Origin: a virus
Direction: 5' to 3' (one strand)
DNA length: 57,819 bases
Virus record (IMG/VR): IMGVR_UViG_3300040801_001904
Location: 1 to 57,819 of that record
Shown in pieces: positions 35,077 through 43,763 of the stretch (its first letter is position 1; each line of letters opens with the position of its first letter). The notes beneath the pieces were generated by a model, which was given only the letters and a program-made list of their open reading frames with translations, searched no databases and was not told the DNA's origin. Both the position numbers and the translations under genes were made by a program.

Positions 35077-36470
35077 ACCTTCACCACCTGATAAGAGGTA
35101 CATTGACCCTCAGACCACGTTGCAGCTACTTGATATGTTGCCATTAAGCTATTTAATGCACTATCATAATATGTTCTTATTCTGGCACTCGTCATTAATT
35201 TAGCACCATTGTATTCCTGATAGGTTTGATTATCCATAACGAAGTTTTCCTGCAACAAACCCAACATTCGTGGCATCGTTTGAAGCATCTGGTAATAATC
35301 ACCACCAATTGTACCAGGAGTCTGACGATCAGCGGTAGGCTCATCCCAAACCTTTGTTGTAATAACATCGGGATTGATTAAATAATGAATATCAACATTG
35401 GCATTTTCACCACTATTATCTATTACCTGACCCACCCCCCTGATTACTATTTCCCCCGCTGTTACCGTGTTGTCCAGAATCACCACCCCTGAATTCAGGT
35501 CGATGCTTATCTGGTTTGTCGGGCTTGTGAGGTTTCTTATTCCTACTGCCCCGTTGTAGTTTCTCATAATCAAGTCCTGGCCCGAACCTCCCATGTCGAT
35601 GTAAGGGATGCTGGTTTGGCTTGCTGAACCACTCCAACAATCTATAAATTGAGCCATGTTGGACCCGCCTAAGACTATAACTCCTTCTTCCAATAAGCAT
35701 TGTTCTACAATCCCATAGATATAAGACAAATCGCTAATTATACATCCTTTTACTTTACAATTACCATCCAAAACACCTGTTACTTTTGCATCATAAAATT
35801 CACAACCGGCAACTGAAGCATCAGTATCAATTTCAAGTTCGGATTTAGATTGTGATTCACCAATAAAGGTGAAATCATCAAAATCATTTGCATTATCAAT
35901 TACAGCATCACCTTTTACATAGAAAACAGTAAATCCACGTTCTTGAGCAATTAATAAAGCATCATTGAAATTATTAACAGGTTGTTGTGCAGTTCCTATA
36001 GGATAAACAGTACCAGAATAAGAAGAAGTAACATCAACCGAAACACCACCATTAAACGATGCATATTCTATTTCAGCCAATTGTTGGATTGTAGAATCAA
36101 CGAGAGAAGAAACTTGCTGCATAATACGAACGGTATAACTACCATCGGGATCAAGGAATAGATCAGAACCATCTTCTGAATAAAGGTTTCCATTAACAGT
36201 TAAACGATGACTTGCATTATATGGCTTTATTTTCCAATCAGATGCTAAAAAGAAAGTACTTCCCAATTCTTTAGAGCCAGGAAGTGGATTACCACCAACG
36301 GCAGAAATAGGAAATCGAAACTTCCTTAAATTCTCATTAGCAACCCAATCCTCCTTTCCATCGCTATATAAATCTGTTTTAACATCTATGAAAATATCAC
36401 CATTAACATCGGGAGCTAAAGTGATATTTATTATCTTGTTTATTTCATCAAATTCGACCTTTTCTCCCAT
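35073..36470 (-). CDS. Large structural protein with LYS-KE-W-RFPI N-module and beta-helix body
   Basis: The 465-residue protein has an N-terminal segment (residues 34-55) with LYSxxKExW, then five residues, then LxKxRFPI, the same spacing as in the 624-residue gene at 36828. The middle (about 130-330) has short solenoid-like repeats (CEFYDAKVTGVLDGNCKVKG, CIISDLSYIYGIVEQC), suggesting a parallel beta-helix. The last 90 residues contain helices with LQTMPRMLGLLQENFV, perhaps an attachment domain. A patch at 35430-35690 is much richer in G and C than its surroundings, and the frame stays open through it. A head- or tail-decoration role is inferred. Confidence 0.5.
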   Translation of the reverse strand: MGEKVEFDEINKIINITLAPDVNGDIFIDVKTDLYSDGKEDWVANENLRKFRFPISAVGGNPLPGSKELGSTFFLASDWKIKPYNASHRLTVNGNLYSEDGSDLFLDPDGSYTVRIMQQVSSLVDSTIQQLAEIEYASFNGGVSVDVTSSYSGTVYPIGTAQQPVNNFNDALLIAQERGFTVFYVKGDAVIDNANDFDDFTFIGESQSKSELEIDTDASVAGCEFYDAKVTGVLDGNCKVKGCIISDLSYIYGIVEQCLLEEGVIVLGGSNMAQFIDCWSGSASQTSIPYIDMGGSGQDLIMRNYNGAVGIRNLTSPTNQISIDLNSGVVILDNTVTAGEIVIRGVGQVIDNSGENANVDIHYLINPDVITTKVWDEPTADRQTPGTIGGDYYQMLQTMPRMLGLLQENFVMDNQTYQEYNGAKLMTSARIRTYYDSALNSLMATYQVAATWSEGQCTSYQVVKV

Positions 36471-36751
36471 TCTTCAGCCCCCACTACCTCTCCTTCTGGT
36501 GTAATAACCGGAACTACCTTTCTTAATTGATCATGCCAATCTTCAACAAGTGGTCGGCTTATTGAAATGACTCTCCAAGGATCTTTCTCATCTATATACC
36601 AAGTCTCTTTATAATTAATCCATCCTCTAAACTTGGGTTGATTTTCAAAAGACTCTTTAAATCCATCAGGAAGTATTAAATGATGATTTCTATTTAATTC
36701 CACTTCAGATTTCAACAATGCCAAAAAACGCTTAATCTTCTTTACGTCCAA
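36440..36751 (-). CDS. Hypothetical protein
   Basis: No family is recognised. The 103 residues are charged and largely helical at the N-terminus (VKKIKRFLALLKSEVELNRN), with a Trp-rich middle (FRGWINYKETWYIDEKDPWRV). It ends inside the start of the next gene (31-bp overlap), so it is probably co-translated with it. It lies between two large structural genes and directly after a terminator-like hairpin. Confidence 0.45.
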   Translation of the reverse strand: MDVKKIKRFLALLKSEVELNRNHHLILPDGFKESFENQPKFRGWINYKETWYIDEKDPWRVISISRPLVEDWHDQLRKVVPVITPEGEVVGAEEWEKRSNLMK

Positions 36752-36772
36752 TTAAGTATCCTTTATATTGTT

Positions 36773-36816
36773 ACTATATGCCTGATTCCCGATAAATTGG
36801 AAATCAGGCATATAGT
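36773..36816 (-). terminator. 15-bp inverted repeat, terminator-like
   Basis: ACTATATGCCTGATT at 36773-36787 pairs perfectly with AATCAGGCATATAGT at 36802-36816 across a 14-nt loop. It lies just after the stop of the 624-residue structural gene on the minus strand. The tract beyond the stem is AT-rich but not a U run, so termination may be partial or Rho-dependent, or the hairpin may protect the RNA end. Confidence 0.5.
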
Positions 36817-36827
36817 TATTAAATCAA

Positions 36828-38702
36828 TTAAGCAGGATTCTCGTAGTTCAACTCATCAACAGCATTGATCGGAATATTCTGTCCAGTTGCTTTCTGAATT
36901 GTATATGATGCCAAAACATATTGTGCGCCATCATAGGCAATTGCCACAACATAAACAGGAGCAGTTGAATCGGGCGATCTTCCACCCTGATTATTATTCG
37001 TATAATCAAAGTCCCAAGAAATTGATGCTGATGTAATCTGACCATCAATATCAGTTCCAGCATTATTATCAACAATCACGGCACCAGGAGATTCAAATGG
37101 ATTCTCAAGAACAGTACATGCTTCAGCAGATGCCGTAGCAGGAGCAGTACCATCTACTTTTGTTGCCGTAACTGTATTGGATGACGGTGATCCAGTAATA
37201 CTCCACAATCCATTGTTTTCAGTTTCAGTTACAAAACCACTGATTTTTACGTAATCACCACTCTGCAAATGATCCAATTTTCCAACATCACCAGACCAAT
37301 CCAAAGTAGCATTGTTACCGGATGCACCCGTAATTGCAAGTGACACACTCGTTGAAGTGATATATTGAAAATACATCGTGTAACGAGTTTCACCATCAGG
37401 CTGATCCACAAAGTTCTGAGAGAAGTTCAAATTACCAGCAGCGGTATAGGGATAAACTCTGTTGGTTGACAAAACAGGTTTATCTTCAGAATCAAGACCA
37501 CCACCATCAACTGTTACATCCCAAAACACCATATCGTTTTTATCATTATTATCAAAATTGTCGATAAAAACGCCCGGTTGAGTATGAAGTGTGCTACCAA
37601 CGAAGTATGTAAACGGTAATGCTACGTTACCATAAACAGTTCCATAAGTATCACCATTTACATCATCATTAATATCTGTTGCTTGACGAAGTTTATATTG
37701 CGTCCAAGAATGAATTTCCTGCAATCTGGCACTAAAACTATTGGTAGTATCCTGAACATCCAAAACACGATTGAATGCGTAATAAACAGTACCAATCTGA
37801 CGCTCACCAGGATAAGCTTCCCAGGTAGCAGTACCACCAAATGATCCATAAGCACCACCAGGAGTAACAACCGTACCAGCACCCGTACATCTTGCCCATC
37901 GACCCACACCATCTTGCACAACATCATCTACAGAATAAGACTGTGCAGCAGCGGTTGTAAAACCATTACCAACGATATAATCAATCGTAAGTTCAGAATA
38001 CTTTACACCGGAAACGGAACCAGCATCAGTAGTCCCAATTACGGTATCATCATCAATTGCGTTAAGATCGGAAGCATTTGCAAGAGGAAGACGATAAGCC
38101 TGATAGGTAAGTGCAGCAAGACCCTGTTCCGTTAAGAGGTTATAGGATGCATAGGTCTTTTGCATTTCACGGAGAAACGCTTTAAAGTATCCAGTATTAT
38201 CGGGAGTACCCCCCGTACCTTTAATCTGGACATTTTCATTCAATTCACCAGTTTTATCAAAAGTACTTGTACTCTGATCAAAACCAGCTACGTTCGCATA
38301 ATATGCCAAGTCATTATCAGAATCATCCATTGAACCAAGAGAGATGATACATGCATTTTCACGACCATCAACTTCCTGAAAACCAGCATCACGAATCAAG
38401 TCTCTTGTTTGATCATCAGCCGGACCCCAACCGTTGATCCACACAAAGGAAGCTTCATAAATCATCTGGATTGGAAAACGATGTTTGTTTAAACTATTGT
38501 CTGTTTTCCAAATCTCTTTACATTTTGAATAAAGACACTTTCCTGAAATACCAGAAGTAGCACCAGGAGCATCATCCGACAAAGTTCCCTGTGCAAGCAA
38601 TTGAATCGTTTTAGCTCCGGTTTGAATTTCCATTTCATCGGAACCACCAGCCGTTGAATCGACAACATAACTAATGTCATCAGGATCTACTATTTTTGCC
38701 AT
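36828..38702 (-). CDS. Large virion structural protein (LYS-KE-W-RFPI N-module)
   Basis: The 624-residue protein has an N-terminal segment with LYSxxKExW and LxKxRFPI at residues 57-78, the same spaced motif as the gene at 35073. The bulk is beta-rich with several Gly/Asp-Asn-rich turns and a C-terminal part resembling a carbohydrate-binding or Ig-like domain (SISWDFDYTNNNQGGRSP). It has no enzyme motif that I can identify. It is followed by a hairpin and preceded by another large beta-rich gene (38719). Its relatively GC-rich base composition suggests good expression. Its role is probably tail- or head-attached decoration; the exact place is unknown. Confidence 0.6.
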   Translation of the reverse strand: MAKIVDPDDISYVVDSTAGGSDEMEIQTGAKTIQLLAQGTLSDDAPGATSGISGKCLYSKCKEIWKTDNSLNKHRFPIQMIYEASFVWINGWGPADDQTRDLIRDAGFQEVDGRENACIISLGSMDDSDNDLAYYANVAGFDQSTSTFDKTGELNENVQIKGTGGTPDNTGYFKAFLREMQKTYASYNLLTEQGLAALTYQAYRLPLANASDLNAIDDDTVIGTTDAGSVSGVKYSELTIDYIVGNGFTTAAAQSYSVDDVVQDGVGRWARCTGAGTVVTPGGAYGSFGGTATWEAYPGERQIGTVYYAFNRVLDVQDTTNSFSARLQEIHSWTQYKLRQATDINDDVNGDTYGTVYGNVALPFTYFVGSTLHTQPGVFIDNFDNNDKNDMVFWDVTVDGGGLDSEDKPVLSTNRVYPYTAAGNLNFSQNFVDQPDGETRYTMYFQYITSTSVSLAITGASGNNATLDWSGDVGKLDHLQSGDYVKISGFVTETENNGLWSITGSPSSNTVTATKVDGTAPATASAEACTVLENPFESPGAVIVDNNAGTDIDGQITSASISWDFDYTNNNQGGRSPDSTAPVYVVAIAYDGAQYVLASYTIQKATGQNIPINAVDELNYENPA

Positions 38703-38718
38703 TTATAAAACTCCTTTA

Positions 38719-40302
38719 CTAAGTAGGATTGTAATAATTCTCATCTTCAAACATTGCTACTTTAATAGATGAATTTGAACTTGGTAATGTTAAACCATAT
38801 TGGTTTGAAATATCCGGCTTATAAGAAGGATGATGAATTAAAATATCTACTGAAGCCCCTCCTGAATGTGAATAGGTTGCTTGGTATTTACCATCACCAT
38901 CTGAAGTTGTTGCATTCTCAACGTTAAACAACACAGTTGTTGTTCCTGCGGTGACAATGGTTACTTCAGTATTTTGTTCCAAACCAGTTATAGTAAATGA
39001 ATAATTAGCAACAAGAGTTGTACTTGCACCAGTACCATTACGTACTGATATATTTGAAACCCCACTTCCTCCATCTATATTAATGGTTACTGCACCACCA
39101 GAATCATTATAAATAACTTCATTACCTGTAGTTCCATCTGATGTTGCATAACCAGTTACAACTAAATTAGTTAATGTATAAGAATTACCAGCACAGGCAG
39201 CAGTTAATTGAATTGCATGATTACTTCCATCTGAAATAAACTCACAATTAGAAACTACATCTGGATCATTAACCAATAAAGAAACAGCAGCAATTGATCT
39301 GGTAAACAAACAACCATCAAAATAAGCACCACCCTGAGTTACTTGACCACACCGACGAAACGTAGAATCAATAATCGTACTATTTGATTGAAATACAAAG
39401 GTGGACATATCTGTAAAAGTACATCCATCCAAATTAACATCTGCATTATCAACTACTGTTAATGATCCTGGTGAAGTAGTACCAATAGATAAGAAAGAGA
39501 TATTTGTCCAATCCACTCTTGAACTTGCATTATTAATCTCAATAGCATTAAAAGATGAAGAAACCTTTAATGGATCAGCAATATTTACGTTTTTATTTGA
39601 ATCCCTGAAATCAACAGCATTTGAAGAAGTACCAAGAGTCATTAAACCTTGAAAAAGATAACCACCAGCAATCGCTTGTACTAATCCCCATCTATTTGCT
39701 TGAGCATCATTTACAGCCGCAAATCCAGAAAAAGTACAATAACCATTACCAACATCACCATATTCAAAAATGGATTTAGCTCTACCATAACGTAAAGCAT
39801 CAAATCCCATTGGGTTGCCTTTTGAAACATTCCCTGTTTGATAATCAGCAACACCAAAGTATTGTTTTGTAGTAGTAGGAGAACCAGCCGTAAAATCTAC
39901 AGTAATAGTAGGATCAACCGGAATACATTGCCAACCACCATATTGATATGTATCACTACCCAAAACAGACCAAGCATAAAAGGCATTTAAAGCACTACCA
40001 ATACAAAGACGAATACCACCCTCTGCTAAAGTACCTAATGCATTAGGACATTGGTTATAAACCCATGCCATAAATACATCACCACTATTAAATGTAATTC
40101 CACTACCGTTATTATATAAATAACAACCAACACCTGATTTCAAAGTAACAGAAATACAATAAGATCCCTGAATAAAGTAATCTGTGTCAGCAGTATAACC
40201 AGTACCAGAAGTCCAACCTGAAGCTGATGCTTCTGATATATTAGTTGTAGATTCACAAAGAGTTAAATCATTTAAATCCGTGGTATAAGATGGGGCAGTC
40301 AT
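38719..40302 (-). CDS. Large lectin-like/beta-helix virion protein
   Basis: The 527-residue product starts with a concanavalin-like half (CESTTNISEASASGW, then TDYFIQGSYCISVTL, and YNQCPNALGTLAEGGIRL, about residues 10-130). It continues with a solenoid-like region of short strand-turn units (about 260-410; for example LDGCTFTDMSTFVFQSNSTI). It ends with a small Ig-like domain (about 420-490). The combination resembles phage adhesins that form stems capped by glycan-binding domains. It overlaps the following YkgJ-like gene by 4 bp. Its function as a surface adhesin is inference from fold pattern and neighbours. Confidence 0.55.
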   Translation of the reverse strand: MTAPSYTTDLNDLTLCESTTNISEASASGWTSGTGYTADTDYFIQGSYCISVTLKSGVGCYLYNNGSGITFNSGDVFMAWVYNQCPNALGTLAEGGIRLCIGSALNAFYAWSVLGSDTYQYGGWQCIPVDPTITVDFTAGSPTTTKQYFGVADYQTGNVSKGNPMGFDALRYGRAKSIFEYGDVGNGYCTFSGFAAVNDAQANRWGLVQAIAGGYLFQGLMTLGTSSNAVDFRDSNKNVNIADPLKVSSSFNAIEINNASSRVDWTNISFLSIGTTSPGSLTVVDNADVNLDGCTFTDMSTFVFQSNSTIIDSTFRRCGQVTQGGAYFDGCLFTRSIAAVSLLVNDPDVVSNCEFISDGSNHAIQLTAACAGNSYTLTNLVVTGYATSDGTTGNEVIYNDSGGAVTINIDGGSGVSNISVRNGTGASTTLVANYSFTITGLEQNTEVTIVTAGTTTVLFNVENATTSDGDGKYQATYSHSGGASVDILIHHPSYKPDISNQYGLTLPSSNSSIKVAMFEDENYYNPT

Positions 40303-40733
40303 TTACATTTTCCCATTTTTATCCAATTAACAACATTTGACAAACTAACATTATTTGGTAAATGAAATACATTTGGATTATTTCTACCAGTATAAACAAC
40401 TACTGGATGACCAGCTTCAACACACTTGTTAAATAGAATCTTTATCTCTTTATTATTTAATGCATCAGGTTTATTAGGATCTAAATATGCAAGGAATATG
40501 TTATGTTCATAAATCTCAATTAAAACACCACATATATCGGGCCTTAAATACAAAGGCATACTCTTTTCATGCCACCAAAGACAACCAAAGGATCTACAAA
40601 TCTCTTTTCTTTCAGAATATATCCCACAACCCTCATTGATAATACAATTCTTACAATATAATTCAGAAGGAGAATCATAATCAGGAACATTCATAAAATA
40701 ACAACATAAGGTACAATTACCACATTCCCGCAT
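40299..40733 (-). CDS. Zinc/iron-chelating YkgJ-like protein
   Basis: The 144-residue protein has the Cys pattern of the YkgJ/UPF0153 family: C4, C7, C10, C11 (CGNCTLCC), C27 and C30 (YCKNC), C36 (GCGIY) and C46/C51 (ICRSFGC). These residues probably bind Zn2+ or an Fe-S cluster. Family members are small cytoplasmic proteins of unknown substrate. The gene sits among large structural genes and overlaps one by 4 bp. It may help mature a virion protein or act in the infected cell; the sequence does not decide. Confidence 0.72.
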   Translation of the reverse strand: MRECGNCTLCCYFMNVPDYDSPSELYCKNCIINEGCGIYSERKEICRSFGCLWWHEKSMPLYLRPDICGVLIEIYEHNIFLAYLDPNKPDALNNKEIKILFNKCVEAGHPVVVYTGRNNPNVFHLPNNVSLSNVVNWIKMGKCK

Positions 40734-40753
40734 ATTTACTTCTTTCTATAAAA

Positions 40754-40786
40754 GGGAGATTCCTACAACAATAATAGGAATCTCCC
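40754..40786 (-). terminator. Rho-independent terminator after tail tube gene
   Basis: A perfect 12-bp stem (GGGAGATTCCTA at 40754-40765, TAGGAATCTCCC at 40775-40786) with a 9-nt loop is followed on the minus strand by TTTTAT. It is placed 31 bp beyond the stop of the tail tube gene, so it would cut transcription after that highly expressed gene and lower expression of the downstream fibre-like genes. Confidence 0.85.
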
Positions 40787-40817
40787 TGCAATTTAAACTA
40801 ATACATTATAAAACTAA

Positions 40818-41330
40818 TTAGCTGGAACTAAAGCCACCAATACGGAACAACTGATCACCAGAAGTACGAGTATCGTCAATCAGGCCCACAAACCGACATG
40901 CGTAAACACGCTGATTATCAGTTGTGTAAGCAATTTCAATTGCACCACCAACGTTCGGAGCAGCATTGTAGATCTGGATAATTTCAGAACCATCAATCGG
41001 CTCAAGAACCAGTTCACCAGTATCAACCAATTCACCAACGGGCTTACCAAAAGTAAGATAGGTGGTTTGATCGGTAGCAGAAGCAAACAGAATCTTGAGG
41101 TTAGCAAACGTAGCTTCAGTCATATTAACGGTAACTTCAAGAACCAGACCAGCATCAAGAACCCGAACAGGAGTTTCACCATACTGATCTGATTTCAATT
41201 CATAAGTGTTCTGAGTAACGGACATACTAACACCACCATAAGTATGACCAACATGAACACCCTTGAAATACACATACGCAGGACCGATAGAAATGTTATT
41301 TGAATTAAAAGAAGTTGCGTAAACACCCAT
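40818..41330 (-). CDS. Major tail (tube) protein
   Basis: The 170-residue protein is beta-rich with the pattern seen in phage tail tube proteins. The early strand FNSNNISIGPAYVYFKGVHVGH starts a curved sandwich, and LVLEVTVNMTEATFANLKILF has the strand-helix arrangement of tube proteins. Its size is near that of short siphovirus tube proteins. The coding sequence is richer in G and C than its neighbours and is followed by a terminator, both suggestive of strong, separate expression. It follows the tail-completion genes and a zinc-ribbon gene and precedes the remaining tail genes. Confidence 0.75.
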   Translation of the reverse strand: MGVYATSFNSNNISIGPAYVYFKGVHVGHTYGGVSMSVTQNTYELKSDQYGETPVRVLDAGLVLEVTVNMTEATFANLKILFASATDQTTYLTFGKPVGELVDTGELVLEPIDGSEIIQIYNAAPNVGGAIEIAYTTDNQRVYACRFVGLIDDTRTSGDQLFRIGGFSSS

Positions 41331-41346
41331 GATATATTCTCCTTAA

Positions 41347-41604
41347 TTAGATAGTCGTTATTGTATTACAATTCTTGCATTTAATATGAACTTTACCATT
41401 TTGCTTATAATTTCTATCTACGTATCCAATAATAAAACTACAAGTTTCCCCTGGCTTTTTCCATAAGGGTCTGCCACATTTAGAACAGTACCCTTCTTTT
41501 GCAGTTCCATTATTTTCGTCTTCCTTACAGAAATCACAAGCTTTGATTTTTCCCTGACAAACCACACGGATCATAGAGTAAATAAACGGTTTCGAATCCA
41601 TCAA
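41347..41604 (-). CDS. Zinc-ribbon protein (Com-like)
   Basis: The 85-residue protein contains two CxxC pairs at C23/C26 and C40/C43 (ACDFC and YCSKC), plus C76/C79 in VHIKCKNCNTITTI. That C-terminal motif closely resembles Mu Com-type zinc ribbons, which end in I-K-C-x-x-C-x-x-I-x-x-I. Mu Com is a translational activator; whether this one binds RNA is unknown. It is encoded between the tail-completion and tail tube genes, 16 bp from the latter, so a role in tube-gene expression is a reasonable but untested idea. Confidence 0.6.
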   Translation of the reverse strand: MMDSKPFIYSMIRVVCQGKIKACDFCKEDENNGTAKEGYCSKCGRPLWKKPGETCSFIIGYVDRNYKQNGKVHIKCKNCNTITTI

Positions 41605-42050
41605 GTAGTCCTTCGTCTAACAACCACATTAAATGTAAACAGAACGTTTTTAGACAAAATTGGATAAGTAGGGCTACCTTCCATCATTCCATCGGCAACA
41701 CTACTCAATTCTATCCATTTGGCTATCCAATTAGTCGATGTTAAAGAAGTCTGATCAAATAAGGCAATCAATCTTTCAGTACATTGTCTGAGTTTTAATT
41801 GACTTACTGACAGAATTCTAAAAAAGTACTTTATATTTGGCATTTGAGATGGAAAAGACCAATTAGTTTCTCGTCCTTCCATATAATTTCGATATATAAT
41901 TGCAACTTCTTGCAGATTTAATATATATTCAATATCAAGAGCAGGATACCATGCATAAATTCTATCATCCAATGAGTTAATACCCATCAATGAAATCATG
42001 GTTGCATCAGTCTTTATTTTATTCACAACTAAAGCATCTAATTCAAGCAT
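41601..42050 (-). CDS. Tail completion/terminator protein
   Basis: The 149-residue protein has an alpha-beta pattern like phage tail terminators (N-terminal helix LDALVVNKIKTD, strands VAIIYRNYMEGRE and ILSVSQLKLRQC). Proteins of this position cap the tail tube and join it to the head. It lies between the HK97 gp10-like gene and the zinc-ribbon gene, overlapping the latter by 4 bp. The assignment relies on gene order more than on motif. Confidence 0.55.
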   Translation of the reverse strand: MLELDALVVNKIKTDATMISLMGINSLDDRIYAWYPALDIEYILNLQEVAIIYRNYMEGRETNWSFPSQMPNIKYFFRILSVSQLKLRQCTERLIALFDQTSLTSTNWIAKWIELSSVADGMMEGSPTYPILSKNVLFTFNVVVRRRTT

Positions 42051-42059
42051 GATATAACC

Positions 42060-42749
42060 TTACGTAAAATAGACTTTAAAAACAATTGCCTTTCTCACAT
42101 AAACTCTTCCTGTTGATTTATTCAACGATCTTCTAATATTCTTACGAATCCTCTTTCTTAAATCTTCACGGATTTCATCCATACATCTTTCAAGAAAAGG
42201 ACGAGGAGCCATATACTGTGTACCTTCAGCCAAATACTTAGCATATGTCCCAACAGGAGTTGTAAAACCTCCTTCTGAATTCATATAAATGGTGTGTTTT
42301 GAAGGTGAATAAAAAGCAGACTCAAGTTCAGTTCCAGCATCACTAAATTCACCTTCTTCTTTTAATACACCTATTCTAAAATATCCATCAGAATGAATTT
42401 CATAACTAATAGAAGCGGCCAAAGTACCCGTTAATTTGGCAGGCATTTCATTTTCAGCAGAAGCGGTATGAGGATCATATTCTTCATGAGGAGTACGGTT
42501 TTTAAAATCACCTGTCGTATATTCAAAAATCCTATAAGTACGTCCAGAAGGTGTATTTGAAGACAGAATATCAACGATACGTTTTCTTGCCCAATTTGCT
42601 GCTTCTTCTAATACAATAGGAACATCTTTTTCCAATTGATCCAAAATAGGAATCAATATTTCATTAGTTATCCTTCTACCTATCTTTGAATAAAAGGTAG
42701 CTTTAACTAAACGAACTTTCTGTTCCCTTATATCCTGTATTATTGCCAT
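42060..42749 (-). CDS. Tail completion protein, HK97 gp10-like
   Basis: The 229-residue protein has a Lys/Arg/Glu-rich N-terminal helix region and the family-typical motif AKYLAEGTQYMAPRPFLERC (about 168-187), seen as A-x-Y-x-E-x-G-T-x-x-x-x-x-R-P-F in HK97 gp10-type proteins, followed by a basic helix. In this family the protein sits between the head-tail adaptor and the tail. It lies in the usual order between the head-closure gene and the tail terminator. Confidence 0.75.
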   Translation of the reverse strand: MAIIQDIREQKVRLVKATFYSKIGRRITNEILIPILDQLEKDVPIVLEEAANWARKRIVDILSSNTPSGRTYRIFEYTTGDFKNRTPHEEYDPHTASAENEMPAKLTGTLAASISYEIHSDGYFRIGVLKEEGEFSDAGTELESAFYSPSKHTIYMNSEGGFTTPVGTYAKYLAEGTQYMAPRPFLERCMDEIREDLRKRIRKNIRRSLNKSTGRVYVRKAIVFKVYFT

Positions 42750-43094
42750 TTAGGTTTCCTGCAAACCAAACATAACTTCCAAATGATGCACACGACTTCC
42801 GCTTGCAAATGTATAATTAGTAGGTCTTGCATATAAAGTTAAATCTTGCCAAACTACACGATCACCTTTTCTAATATCAACGTTGTTTTTAAAGAACCCC
42901 ACATAATCATTTCCAGCAATTTGACTATTTGGAGTCTGACTGAAATATGCAGATGTAACAAACATATAATCAATTCTGCAAGGAACATCCGTATATAATG
43001 TTTCCCATGTATTTACAGTATGACCATATGTGTTTTTAGTTGTGGTTTTCCTTTGAATATCACATTTCTGTGTAAGAAGAGAATTAAAAGTCAT
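42750..43094 (-). CDS. Head-tail joining (head closure) protein
   Basis: The 114-residue protein has an N-terminal LTQKCDIQRKT followed by TYGHTVNTWETL, which fits the phage head-tail joining protein family (beta-rich, about 100-120 residues). The C-terminal part YARPTNYTFASGSRVHHLEVMF completes the small beta barrel. In HK97-type phages this protein closes the portal channel after packaging. It overlaps the upstream connector gene by 4 bp (ATGA). Confidence 0.75.
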   Translation of the reverse strand: MTFNSLLTQKCDIQRKTTTKNTYGHTVNTWETLYTDVPCRIDYMFVTSAYFSQTPNSQIAGNDYVGFFKNNVDIRKGDRVVWQDLTLYARPTNYTFASGSRVHHLEVMFGLQET

Positions 43095-43747
43095 CCTATC
43101 ACTTCCCTTCTATATTTCGAAAGATCAGCAAATACATTAGGAGATAACCCTTGTAATTGAGTCAATAATGTAGTTGCAATCGTTTTATAACTATATTGAC
43201 CAATTGTTTCAGATTGATATGTCATATTCTGTGGAGCATTAACAAAGTCTTTTAAAGTCATAAAACACAAATACTTTAAATGAGACATCTCCATTGAATT
43301 ATCAGCATATCCACCTATCCATTTAACCCTTACATTTTGCGAATAAGGATAATCAAAACCATATGAATAAAAAAGCTTCCCACTTCGATTATAAAGCAAA
43401 TAACCATCATCTGCCATATAACTATTATTCGTAGAAAGAGCTACTTCAATTCCACTTACTTCAAAATATGAAACTTCAGAAACAGGATAGGTCGGAAACC
43501 AAAAGATGTTCTTGGGAGGAGCATCAAAAATGCAATATTCAGGAACGTAGTAAATATTAGCTTCAGCATCTTCATCATCACTTACATAAGTATAGCTTCT
43601 TTGTTTTAAATTACGATTACAAAACTTCTCAAAAGATGATGAAACTGCATTAATACAATTTTCGATATAATCAGGATCTAAACTTTCATCCTGCCACATT
43701 TGGTTAAAATAAGTTACATCAATCAATGCATTTGCATTTAATGCCAT
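43091..43747 (-). CDS. Head-tail connector protein, gp6-like
   Basis: The 218-residue protein has an N-terminal helical half (IDVTYFNQMW and CINAVSSSFEKFC). Its middle pattern of aromatic strands (VPEYCIFDAPPKNIFWFPTYP) and C-terminal helices (YLCFMTLKDFVNAPQN) agree with the gp6-like connector family, which attaches to the portal ring. It directly precedes head closure on the minus strand and follows the capsid genes, as expected for the first connector ring. Confidence 0.72.
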   Translation of the reverse strand: MALNANALIDVTYFNQMWQDESLDPDYIENCINAVSSSFEKFCNRNLKQRSYTYVSDDEDAEANIYYVPEYCIFDAPPKNIFWFPTYPVSEVSYFEVSGIEVALSTNNSYMADDGYLLYNRSGKLFYSYGFDYPYSQNVRVKWIGGYADNSMEMSHLKYLCFMTLKDFVNAPQNMTYQSETIGQYSYKTIATTLLTQLQGLSPNVFADLSKYRREVIG

Positions 43748-43763
43748 TTCCTATACTCCTGTA

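Noticed and set aside
35416-35700. 94-codon Arg/Gly-rich minus-strand frame overlapping the 465-residue gene
   Set aside because: It is an alternative frame in the GC-rich patch; the longer frame is continuous through it and has the conserved module.
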